From Labyrinthula sp. Ha (taxonomy: Eukaryota > Sar > Bigyra > Labyrinthulida > Labyrinthulaceae): a stretch of 64,000 nt of DNA. The notes under the pieces were generated by a model, which was not told the origin of the DNA, made no database searches, and saw only the letters and a program-made list of their open reading frames with translations. Numbering within the stretch: the first letter of the stretch is position 1; each line of letters begins with the position of its first letter. The stretch spans positions 186,001 through 250,000 of the forward strand of contig JAALGZ010000018.1 of assembly GCA_015227615.1 (NCBI GenBank), given 5' to 3'. Position numbers and translations under genes: made by a program. Positions 31,901 to 42,710 of this stretch are shown here, piece by piece.

Positions 31901-34900
31901 TATTCTACTTAAAACCAAATCCATTATAACAACCAATAGTCAAGGTATAGTACTCGTTATATCTTGTAGATAGTGAGTTTGGGTTATTGAGGTATTAACT
32001 TCCAAGGTAGACTGCCAGTTCATTGTCTTGTGAGAACGGCAATGTCATCTATTCCTTTTGAACTCTTTACTCAAAGATAGGAAAAGTCTTTGGTGTTTTA
32101 AAGATATTTTCTGTTAACTTGATTCATGTTATAGTATTTCTTCCCCTTTTTAGAATATAGTGATTAATTACGTTTGGTTCTTTGAGGTAATTGAGCTATT
32201 GATGCTAGGGTCTTAACTTGGTTAGAAAACTTTAAGAACTAAATGATATTAATAAAAGGCTAAGAGTTTTGATATTTTGTATTTTAGCTTTGATCTACGT
32301 TAATTAAAATCAATGTTTTTTTTGTAGGACAAGAAGTCAAATAATATTGTGTCACATGGACTGTGAAACCAGTTGTATTTTTTTCTGACTGCTTTTTTAG
32401 CATATGAAAACTCCAGTAGAGCCGGTCTATTATAGAATTTTATTCTGTGAGAAACAGAGTATCGGAACATTGACTTTAGTACTTTGTTGGGTCTAAGGCA
32501 TTAATTCCTGGAACATAATATTGTTACGTGACATTTGGTGCCCTGTTCACCATAGGTTCTTACCCTAATATCACTAAACAGTTATCAATAATTCCAGTGG
32601 CTCAGTAAGTAAAATGGCTTTGAGAAAAATTGAAACTGTCATTTCGAATCTAACAGACAAATAAGAAGAGGAAAGAAATGTTGTTGAGGCACCTTCTCAG
32701 CATAGAAAAATGAAGAAATATCACATATCAAAGTATCCAAATGTAAACACAAACTTGAGTCATCTGGCAGAGATATCAAATGATATAAACAATAACTTTT
32801 AAAACACATTCAATCCGAATTAAAAAAGATCGAAACTGGGTTGATACATAACTATAGTATCAAATGAAACTGCTAGATAAAACCACCAGTCTTCCAATAA
32901 TAAATGCTAACATTGTTAAGTCACTTAATCCAATGCACTATTTTTGCTCCTGCTTAGAATAATCTTCGTGATCTATTAAGTTCCCTCACCTCCAGTTAGT
33001 GCAACATTTTATACAATCTTTTTCGTTATGCAAGCCATTGTACACAGCCACAATAAAACAAGACCCAATAATTCATAAATCAAGCAATGAAATATATCAA
33101 TTTATTATTCTTAATCAATTTGCAACGAAAGCTAAAATCGCCATATCGTTTGGTTAACTATTTTCATTCTTAAGTATATAGATTTTATCAATGTTAGCTA
33201 AGTTATTCAGAGTTTTTTAGCTATGCTGACTTTAAGCGAGATGTATTTAAGAATAAACCTTAAGTATTGGGACTATTAGAATATTATATTCACTTTCTGG
33301 AGAATGCAAAGCTACTACACAATAAAAGTTTCGAAAAAGCTTGACTATTGTTACTTGAGAAATATTGCCTAGGATAACGTCCTTATATACCGGAGATCAT
33401 CTATGTAAGGTTTTCGACTCTTTTGATCAGGTACTTTGTGTTATACGAGCTGTGGATATGTCCTTATCTTTTTAAATAAATACATCTACAATGATACAAG
33501 GAGCATCACATGTCCGAGAGGCCTAGAAAAATTTAACTGGTTTCAGGCCTCAATAACACGACAAGTTAATTGTGGTTTGCCATTGTATACCATAAATATT
33601 ATTTTCCACCCTTGTTTCTATTTTTAGGAGCAAAATTTTAAGACACAACTGTGTTAAGGAGGTAAAAATATTTTAGTAACAAACTAGGGTTGACATCTAG
33701 CTGAAGATGATGGCATAATGCTGCAAGTTGTGTCCTTTATGAAGTTTAAAATTGAATTTGGATTTATAATAGCTGTTTAATAGTCGACCAGACCTTTTCT
33801 TATCAATCTTTCGGCTATCTTTAGAAGTACTTATTCCTTGACTTTTGCTTTTTCTTAGTTACCTGAACAGCTAATAACTGTTCACAAAACCTCAAACCGT
33901 TAGATATGCAAAATGTTGTTTTGTAAAGTTGACAGTTATGGTAATTTATTAGTTACAAACCTAGATTTAATAGTTATTTTCTTGTTGATTATTAACTTTA
34001 TTTCTAGTTTGGGATATTGAATTTCCTTTAAGCATGTTTTGTGATACTTGTGCCATTATCTCTACAACAAGATATTAGAAGGGGTTGCTGAAGTGCATTT
34101 TATCTCATGTATACGTTTTGAACAACTCGTATTTTCTCTGTAACCATATTCGTCTTCATTGCTGTATCAAGTTTTCGCATTTTAAATTTTATTTTGAAAT
34201 CAGCAGAACTGAAATCCGTGCTACTGCTCTTAGTATCATAATCCTATATGTGAAAATGTTTACTGGGATGAAATCAAGTTTGTATTTCGTTGTAACTAAC
34301 CCTAACTCTGCGTCTTTGGATTGCTACAGCAGTCGGTTAGGGTAGTTTTTTTCCTGGCGATTTACTTTGTATATAATTGACTGCAAACTATATTCCATTT
34401 GTTTTCTGGAAAAATTATCCTGTAAAGAAGTACCATTTCATCTTGGGTCTGTTCACTTTCAATTTAGACAAGCCTATCAGCAATTCTAGATAGTATTAAA
34501 TCTTTGTGTTCTAACTTCTAATTATCATGCGAAAGGTAATCAATTTTATCACTCCATGCATGCTATACTGAACAATACATGGTTGATTTAAACTAGTTCT
34601 CCATTAAATCCTATGAGATATGTGCTTTTCCTGAGGCTACCCTTTCTCAACCGTCTCCACTAAGGTTCTAATTATCCTCAATGAAAACACTTGCACTAAT
34701 ATCAATAAGTTGCAAGAGTGTAGTCATAGCTAGGGTGTTATGTGTTTAACATGTTACTTTAAGGAATTATGTCAGAGTAAAAAAACTCAATTAAGTTTAG
34801 TTTTTGGCTTTACAACCCACATTCCAAAAGAACTTAGAGAAGTATTGTGATGTTTAAATATAAATTTCAGTTACGTTTAAGCAAGAACCGTGGAGGAGTC

Positions 34901-35701
34901 ACCATGTATAGTTCAAGTTTCTATTTGGAAAGATTACAAAAGATTTATAAGAATTGCCAACGATGATATGTCAAAATTTACTCAAAGTGGTTCTATATCT
35001 ACCAATAGTGTCATTCACTTCTTAGAAAGGTACGCTTATGGTGTTTCCAGGGATATTAAAATTAAAACTAGGCTAAAAGAGAGTTTGGAAACCGCAATCT
35101 GACCTTAAGAGAGCAGTGAGGATATAAAATCTGGTACGAATTTGTATTACCCCTTCAATATCATCGTTTTAATAGTGCTCAAAATAATATTTTAGGAAAA
35201 GGTTTGACTGTTGGTTCATCTTGCCCAGGTACATATCGAAGACTAATATCTGATATACATATCGTTACATGTGTCTTTGCTTCTTTGTTCTTGACTTTCA
35301 ACTCTATGGAGCAGTCTCTGCGAGGCCAAAGCCGACAAACTAGCTCATATTATAAGATTATTTTGGAATGAACTGTTCTCTAAAATTACATTGGCAAATA
35401 CTGAATATATAATTTATTAAACTTACATATTAATTCTGTCAACTTCTAGAGTCATGTGATATGAGAGGCCACTTAATAGTATTCTATACTCTTCTATCTT
35501 TCTTTAGTATATCAATATATGAAAAAGTGTTCTTTATGTTCTCAAAATGGCTAATATAGACGGAATTACTATATTCGATTTTTACTTCCGAATTCCGATA
35601 ACGGATAAAATGATCTCCTCGAATCTAAGCCCAAAATCCGAATCAAACTGCATAGAAACTTTAAAACGAGTTGAAACTAAGTATTTCTTTTTGGTTTATC
35701 A
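28936..35701. other. Gene desert of about 6.8 kb
   Basis: Long AT-rich tract flanked by the 5' ends of the scramblase and EHD-like genes. No frame has convincing composition. A 70-codon frame at 34890-35102 and a 67-codon frame at 35547-35750 look like chance or relics. A pair of inverted telomere-like words lies at 34294-34347. I see no RNA gene. Confidence 0.55.
34294..34347. repeat. Inverted pair of telomere-like words
   Basis: AACTAACCCTAAC at 34294-34306 and GGTTAGGGTAGTT at 34335-34347 can pair with one bulge around a 28-nt loop. Each carries one TTAGGG or its complement. A chance origin is possible. Confidence 0.4.
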
Positions 35702-37256
35702 ATGGAAGGCTCAGAATCTCTATCAGCAGCTTCTGTACAGATCAATCTGAAATTAAAAGAAGCATACGAAAGATGCTTAAAAGGAGTTGAGGAAGGATTC
35801 TCTTTTGCGAAGTTTTATGAACAAGGACCTCTCGGTGACAGGGAACATTTCAGTCTTCCCTTGGTTTTGGTACTTGGTGGAATGGGAACTGGTAAAAGTC
35901 AGTTTATACGTTCCATGGTTGGTGAACAATATACTTTAGAGTATTTTCATTATCATGATTATCTTTAGCTATCCATTTCAAGATGAAAGCTCCGAGAAGT
36001 TTACTATAGTTTATCATGACTATAATCCAGAGATAGTGACGTCACTAAGACTTTCCCAAGAAGTGTGTTTACCGTTAGATGGAATACAAGATTTCAAACC
36101 TGAGTTTTTTAAAGACCATTTGCAAGGCGCAGCAACGGATTCACCGTTGTTGCAATCCATGGTATTTGTGGAAGCACCTGCGTTGTTTAAGTATAGAGAT
36201 GGAAAGTTTTCAGAGTACAACAAGGCAATTACGTTTTTTGCAAAGAAGGCTACAAAGATAATATGGATGTTTGATGTCGCAGACGTAACCCCATTAGAGG
36301 ATCCGAAGAAGAGTCAGGAAGCAAAGAATGTTATGTCTATGTTAGCAAGGTACGAAAAAAAGTTGTCTATTGTTTTGAACAAATGTGATGCAGATCGACA
36401 AAAAAATGGGTTTATAAGGGACCAGTTTGGAAAAGTTAATTATTTTCTGGGAAAATTTTCTGCTTCTGACAGGACAAAAAATTTGGTTTATCCTCCAGTG
36501 TATACAATAAATTTGGAATTACAAGCTGATCTTGAACGAGAGAAGTACGCAGTGATAAGAAGGGATACTGAAGCGTTAATAAACTTCATTCAAGCTATCC
36601 CCCGGCAAAGAATGGTGCGAAAAGTTAAGATGTATGCTCGGAGAGCAGTTCATGTGAAAAATCATGCGATATTTGTTTCTTATATGCGAACTGCAATAGG
36701 AAACAAACAAATGTTTGGAAAGAAAAGCAAGATTGAGAAGGAACAGTTTATTCAAAATATTGATACACATTTGAGTAAGATATCTCAACAGTTTCATATT
36801 GCAAGAAATCAACTCCTTCCGAAAGCTAAACTTGTAGAAATTTTACATAAGATTCCCCCTAAAGAGTTATATAAGATGCCAATTTTGGGAGATGAAGAAA
36901 GAGTGAGGATAGAGCAATATATGATTGCACTGTTACCGCGTTTGCAGAAAGCTTTTGATAACCTTTCCAAAGGTGGAGATGATGAGGTTGATATTGATTA
37001 TGTCCTGACTGATTTTTCCGCCCCAATGCCTCATCTGGATGCTACTTCTTCTGGAGGATATAGCCGTCCCCCTGCAACATCACATTCTCAAGGTTTAGCT
37101 ACTTCCTTTTCTTCTCCTCAATCATTTGGAGTAAATAACACAATAAGTAGAAAATCTGGCAAGTTTGGTCTCTTTCGGAAAAGTGCAACGCTGAAGAACA
37201 AGAAAAAGAAACTGACTATGGCAAGTAGAGCAACGCAGGAGTCTTGGTTTAATTAG
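35702..37256 (+). CDS. EHD/dynamin-like GTPase without EH domain
   Basis: Exons 35702-35940 and 35969-37256, with a 28-nt intron, give 508 aa. P-loop GGMGTGKS lies at 59-66, as in EHD proteins, which remodel endocytic membranes using ATP. The helical region after the G domain follows EHD: INFIQAIPRQRMVRKV, KMYARRAVHVKNHAIFVSY and FGKKSKIEKEQFIQNID. NKCD is the G4 base-recognition motif. The G3 motif, DTPG in EHDs, reads VFVEAPAL. The family's C-terminal calcium-binding EH domain is missing. Instead there is a Ser-rich linker and a basic end (SATLKNKKKKLTMASR), which could bind membranes. The EHD assignment rests on pattern, not on search. Confidence 0.75.
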
Positions 37257-37385
37257 CTTACGCAGTTTTCCAAATTTTATTCTGTTATCTTCGCTTCTTC
37301 TTCCTGATAGATTTATTTTACGTGATGGGTAAATATTCTTTTGCTATCTCTAACAAGTGTGTAGATTTTGATTTCAGGCGTTCAC

Positions 37386-38241
37386 TTAGCTAAGCTTCTC
37401 TAACGCAGTTTCGAACAGCTTTCGTCTCTTGGCTTCTTTTTCTGTTCCTGTATTGGGTAAACTTTCCAAACAAGTTAAATAATGCTGAACTAATGCCCTC
37501 CTTTGAGTTTCTTCTCCTGTCCATATACCATCCAACGAAGCTAAACCAAACTTTGTACACGGGACCACTCCCATTTCCTTCCTCAACTCCTGCATATCCA
37601 TATTCCAACATTCTTCAAAGTAAATGTTTAGAAACAGGTCCGAATTACTTCCTTGTTGAAGCGCATAGTTGTTATAGTAACAAGATTCACCAAAGAGAGG
37701 GTTAGACTTTGTTTTCTCTACTTTAGTTTGACCAAACAGAGAAGCTAGGAAGGTCATAGGAAGTCCTGTTTGCTTGAACTCAAACCATTTCAAAGCAACT
37801 TCTCCTGAAACAGAGAAAGGTATTCCAAGTATTATGTGAAGTAAGTCGTGAGTTTCGCGGTATCTTTGCATCACATAGGCTAGTTCTGGATCTTCCAAGT
37901 TTTCCACTGGTGCACGGTCTCCAAGGGTCAGACCATGACAGTTCATAATATCATAGACGGATCGACCAAAAGAGCAATTTGGAAGTTCGGAGAGTTGACT
38001 TATTTTCTCTGCATCTAGTTTGAGTGAGGGTTTTTCTCTTAGCAACCTGCTTCCTGTTAAATGTCTGGACATGTTTTTCTAAAGGTTTAAAAAAAATGCG
38101 AGATACATATATTTTATTTAGATGGTACTCACCAGTAAATTCACCAACTTTAGCTACCATATCTCCACCCAAATGCGGATCTTTCAGCGCGGCAAATGAG
38201 TAAGATATTGTTTGTTGTGCTCTTTTCAATATTCCTTCCAT
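37386..38241 (-). CDS. COQ4: Ubiquinone biosynthesis protein COQ4
   Basis: Exons 38241-38107 and 38078-37386 joined across a 28-nt intron give 275 aa. The junction restores the family segment GEFTGEYHLNKIY followed by KNMSRHLTGSRLLREKP. COQ4 is a mitochondrial inner-membrane protein of the CoQ synthome, recently tied to C1 decarboxylation/hydroxylation of the quinone ring. The metal-ligand signature HDxxH-x11-E is intact (His122, Asp123, His126, Glu138, in THDLLHIILG). ELAYVMQRYRETHD and KWFEFKQTGLPM are also typical. No long targeting peptide is evident. It diverges from the LDAH-like gene with as little as 14 bp between start codons, and converges on the EHD-like gene. Confidence 0.9.
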
Positions 38242-38255
38242 TGTTTATTTCAGTG

Positions 38256-39349
38256 ATGACGTGGCAGAAAGGTATCCGTTTCTTGAAAATGAATAAACAA
38301 GAATCGAATCAACAGGAATTCAATAAGAGATTTCTATATGCTGGATCCGAGGTTGATTACGATGGAAAAATAGTTTTGGTAGATAAAATGAAAATACTTC
38401 CCGAATGGATAGGAACTAAGCAGGTCGAGAAGCTGGAGGTTTTCGTTTTCAGTCCTGGGAAGTAGTTGTTGGTTTTCTTGTTAATTTTAGTCCTGGTTGG
38501 ATGGAACTCTACGCGGACTATTTTGAAAAAATTAGGGCGACGAAACCTGATATGATCTTTATTGGGCTTAGTCACTTCAATCATTCAGCTAGCTCGTCTT
38601 GTGATAATATTTTCCCACTTTTTGAATCCCAGTTCGAAGTGAAAGCTAAAGCTCTCATCGAAGAGCTGACAAAACTGAGTCAGTCATATTCAATTAAGGG
38701 TTTTGATTTATACCTTGCTGGTCATTCTGTGGGATCAAGATTTCTATTTGAGGTATCAAAAATATTGGAGAAGAAAACAGACTTGAAATTCACGTATAAA
38801 GTAGTAAAATTAATTGGTTTGTGTCCAACTATCATGAGCATAGGTGAATCGAACAGTGGAAAGAAAATGCTTGCTAGAAAAGGAACAATTTTGTTTTCTT
38901 CCAAATTTCGTTTCGTTATAGGCCTGTTTCTAAACGTACTTTTCACAGTAATAAGACTCATGCCCACTCTATTATTACAATTGGTATTCTTCGTAGTTAA
39001 CGCATTAGTTGTTAGTAAGGAAGAGCAACTTACTTTTGAGGCTTTCAAAACAGTTTTGAGAATAATTCCAAGGAGCTCTGGTCTTTTTAGTTTACTAGAT
39101 CTTGGTATGGAAGAAATGTTCAAAGTTGATGGTTTAGAAAAGACAGAAGATATTGAGCATATAGAGAAGTTGTCGTTTGTATTTCTCTTGAGTGAGGGTG
39201 ACCCTTGGGTTGGTTATGAGATAGAAAAGAAGATGAAGGAAAAGTTTCCTTCCGCCATTTTTTCTTATGTCAAAAATGCTCGACATGCGTTCTGCACTAC
39301 TTCTGAAGGTAACGAAAACACTGCAATAGAAACACTGAAACATTTATAG
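38256..39349 (+). CDS. LDAH: LDAH-like lipid-droplet serine hydrolase
   Basis: Exons 38256-38461 and 38491-39349 joined over a 29-nt intron give 354 aa. The splice restores SPGNPGWMELYADYF, the family's GNPG block. The nucleophile elbow is LAGHSVGSRF, the acid is probably Asp in LLSEGDPWV, and the His is in KNARHAFCTT. A long hydrophobic hairpin near the middle (FRFVIGLFLNVLFTVIRL) matches the lipid-droplet anchor of LDAH. LDAH-type enzymes act at lipid droplets in neutral lipid or sterol ester turnover. An in-frame ATG at 38196 would add a hydrophobic 20-aa N-terminus but would overlap the COQ4 coding start by 46 bp, so I prefer 38256. Confidence 0.8.
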
Positions 39350-41899
39350 TGAAACCTCATATTTTTGAAGAATTTTAATACTGATTGTTTCACTACAACT
39401 TCTTCATATTTATTTCCTTCTCTTTGGTAGAACTCCCCTATAGCGATGTCTCCATAACTTTTGCCCTGCACTTTTTATTTATAGTGTAATTCTGCCGGAA
39501 ACCCACTTAGATTCAAGGAAAACCAATCTACAATGCTCTTTTTAGGCATTGCTGTTACAATTTGGAAGAGCAAACCAACCTGAATTGCGTATATAGTAGG
39601 TGGAATACTTCTAAGTCCTTTGTACTGCTGGGTTAAAGACTTTCCCCAACATTGAATATATTTGTCCGAGGCCTGCTGTTTTTCTTAGACAAAGCCGCTC
39701 TATATGTCTGCCTGTGTCCTTGCTACTATTTTTTGTGATCACTATTCATCTGCAATCCTTTGTGACAATTTTTCTATCTCTATTTTGTGTCAAACTCCTT
39801 ATCTTGTCGAGCAACTGAGTGTTCTTTGATTGACTGTCCAACTTGGGAATGTCAATACCTGACTATGTGAACTCCTATTGCTTAGTGGCCTAATAACAAT
39901 ATCAATGGGTATCAAAAATGAAATACTCACAGGCATTATCTGTCAATAAAGTCGTTTTGCACTTGTTAAGGAAAAACAGGGTATGGTTCTCTTATCAATC
40001 AGGGAGTGATTGCTTTGGTAATCTTTCTCAGTAACAAACTCCAGAACCTCAATGATGAGCTAGTGATATGAGGCTATGTAAAAAAATTTACCACCTGTCT
40101 CAGTATTAAGAAGAAAAATTGTGATATTGGTAGTATGAAGCAAAAGTTAATTTACGTGTCAACGTCATTCTTGGCATTAGAATCACAAAGGTATCTATCA
40201 TCTCCAAAGTCATACTCTTTATCAATTAAAGGCTTATTCTTCATTAACTGTAGAAAAACAATACCTCTTATGATATAGTGCTGAGAAAGACCGAAGCAAG
40301 TGAAGTACTGCATTGATGTAGAAACATATGTCTTCACAATAATAAAAAAATAATATATTGCTACAGTATGCTGCCATAGAGGTACTTCAACACGTAAAAG
40401 AAATTAAATGAGAAAATAAACTATGTTATAGCAGAGACCATATAACTTGCGTAAATAAGCAGTAACAGAAACTCTAAATGAACAGTTGATATACTTAGTT
40501 GGGCAAACTACAGTTAACAATAGTACCTTTTTATGTCAGTTTCTACGCAGCTTGATTTCATGCTTGAGCAGACCGCTACTTTACCCCTTATAGTGCTACA
40601 CAAATTATCACTTGCATCGTAACTTTAAGCAAAAAGAAACTTTAGGTAGTTAAGTACTTTTCATTCTGTTAGATACTTTTAGTGTCGAGACATGTATACA
40701 TTACCTAATATACCTTGTTAGGATTTAATGTATATTATCCTAGTCCTGTGTATAAATGAAGCATCACATTGAGTATAAACTTCTTTAAATTTACACCTAG
40801 AGGTATTTGCATTAACATAGCTGTTTCACTATTATCTTCGAAGTTAAAAGTTCCAATCCAGGAAACATTGCAACAAACAAAACCCATGTTATGATATTTA
40901 ATATAGAATCAATAAAATAAATTGATTTCAGATCAAGCGAGTTCTGATTTTAGTACACTTTTCTTAATAACTGTTAGTTCCTATGTTAAACCAAAAACAA
41001 GCAAAATTGTCTATGAAAACAGAGTTCTGATCCTCGTCAGAATCATAATAATTGCAAATAAGCGTGAAATTGTGATAACTCATTAATATTCTGAAGCCTT
41101 GTTATTGACGCATGTTGTGTTTTTCTTATATTCACATTTTACGTCTTATGATACCAAACAATGAAAACTAAACCAGCTCTCAAGGTACTACTTTAACTAT
41201 AATCAACGTAAACAACTCATCTTCAACATATTATATTACATCACTTATTCATTGCTGTAAGTACTCATGTTGAACATCTAAAAGGGATGTGTTATTTCTT
41301 ACGTTATCTGAACATTAGTTTAAGCTGCTTATTTTATTCCACAAGGAATAAACTATTAGATGTTGTCAAGAGCATTTTCATATTGTTCAGTCGAAGCAGT
41401 TGGGCCTTGAGTATAAGCACCTTTCCCAGGAGATAAAAAATTTGATTAATTAATTCAATATATACAATACAAAAGAGAGCAGGCCCGATCAATGCATAAA
41501 ACGAACTTATCTTTGATATTTCAGAATGATAAAGAGGGTTATCAAACAGGTAAAAATAAACTATGGGAACGTGTTATTACTTGTATTGAAGCTAAGGAAT
41601 GTTTTTCTGTAAAGTAGCCTGTACTTCAAATACTGCAGCTTTTGATTGTTAGTAATTAGCGTAAGAAAAGACAAAAAAATATATTCTGAATAATTTGGCG
41701 CAATTTCTTTCTGCAAGTTTTTGTAAATTTCTACCATAAAAACATAAAACAAAAACTCACGAAATATAAGCTTGACTAAGAGTAAAAAAATGACATGTTT
41801 CAAGCTGTCTCATCCCTATGCAACAGTTTTTAACAGAAATTATCTAAGACATATTCCCAAAAATATGCTCAAGTTTTTAAAATTGTTTCATGGATCTGT
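39350..41899. other. Gene desert with decayed coding fragment
   Basis: The 2.5 kb between two 3' ends. The left end holds a minus-strand coding relic (listed separately). The remainder is AT-rich with short frames only, including an AT-rich 80-codon frame at 41561-41803 that I do not accept as a gene. Confidence 0.55.
39360..39800 (-). pseudogene. Decayed coding relic, unknown family
   Basis: One minus-strand frame reads protein-like from about 39790 to 39300 with several stops. The best part (about 39680-39475) gives CWGKSLTQQYKGLRSIPPT then AMPKKSIVDWFSLNLSGFP, ending in TAA. After the stop the same frame continues GDIAIGEFYQREGNKYEE. It extends past the LDAH stop on the opposite strand. 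No start codon is apparent. Family unknown, perhaps a transposon or dead gene. Confidence 0.4.
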
Positions 41900-42632
41900 T
41901 CAAACAAGCTGTACCTTGAGATTGAGTGATTTGGCAACTTCTGAATTTATAACAGAGTCTGTGCTTACCATTAGGCCAAGAGTTACAAGAGCCCTATTTT
42001 TCTTTTTCCCATATATTCTAACATTTTCAACCTTACCAAAGCGCTTAAAAGTGTCAGTAAGAAACTCCATCGTAACCTCAATATGAATTTTCGATCTACT
42101 CCAACTAAGCTTGAATACCTTATTTTGTTCTTCATGCTCTTTTTTCTCTTCAAAAAGTAGTTTCTTCTTTTTATACCAAGACTCAATAAATTTTTTATCT
42201 TTCGACTTTATCTTCTCTAATAAACTCTTGTACTTTCTTTTCTTCTCTCTCAGTTCCCGGGCCTTCACATTAAATTCCCGTTCTCTTCTGTTTAGCTCTT
42301 CTATTCTTCGTCTGGTTTCTTGATCGAGTCTTGCATTTCTTTCAACTAACTCCTTTTTACGAAAATAAATATAATCAAATTCTTTTTTCAGCTGATCATT
42401 TCCCAGAATCTCGTTTGCGGTTGAAATCTCTTCAAATCTTTGTTGAGCTGTTTGTTTTTCCTTCTCAGATAAGTTTACCTGCTTGTCAGGATGAAACTTT
42501 AGTGCTAATTTTCTGAATGCTTTTGATATATCCTAAATATAAGATGACCAGAAAGTTCACCTTTGATGTTAGTGGTACCTCTTTCGTGTTCTTAAGCCCA
42601 AGAATAGAGTAATGATCAACATATTCCTCCAT
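41900..42632 (-). CDS. DNAJC17: DNAJC17-like J-domain splicing cofactor
   Basis: Exons 42632-42579 and 42532-41900 joined across a 46-nt intron give 228 aa. J-domain residues 1-75: VDHYSILGLKNTKE, DISKAFRKLALKFHPDKQ with HPD, then FEEISTANEILGNDQL. A charged coiled coil follows at about 85-160. The C-terminal RRM-like part is VFKLSWSRSKIHIEVT, LTDTFKRFGKVENVRIY. This order (J, coiled coil, RRM) defines DNAJC17/Cwf23-type proteins of the spliceosome. The intron lies 18 codons from the start and is one of only two here longer than 40 nt. Divergent from the basic orphan gene over 78 bp. Confidence 0.85.
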
Positions 42633-42710
42633 TTATCGACAATAAAATTCTTGGCTGGCTCTTATGGACATCATCAGTTCCCAGCAAAGTAGCCGTTAGA
42701 ATGGCGTTTA
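42633..42710. promoter_or_regulatory. Bidirectional promoter, DNAJC17 / basic orphan
   Basis: Start codons are 78 bp apart. A seven-codon frame opens at an ATG at 42701 and runs across the ATG at 42711 in another phase, so it could act as an upstream reading frame reducing translation of the + strand gene. Confidence 0.4.

Noticed and set aside
34890-35102. 70-codon frame before the EHD-like gene
   Set aside because: No homology recognised, desert-like composition and no partner exon that I can support.
38196-38255. Signal-peptide-like extension of the LDAH-like protein
   Set aside because: LDAH proteins are cytosolic with an internal hairpin, and the extension is antisense to COQ4 coding sequence. 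Kept only as an alternative.
41561-41803. 80-codon minus-strand frame downstream of DNAJC17
   Set aside because: Very AT-rich, composed of Phe, Leu, Tyr and Lys without a pattern, and no splice links it to DNAJC17.
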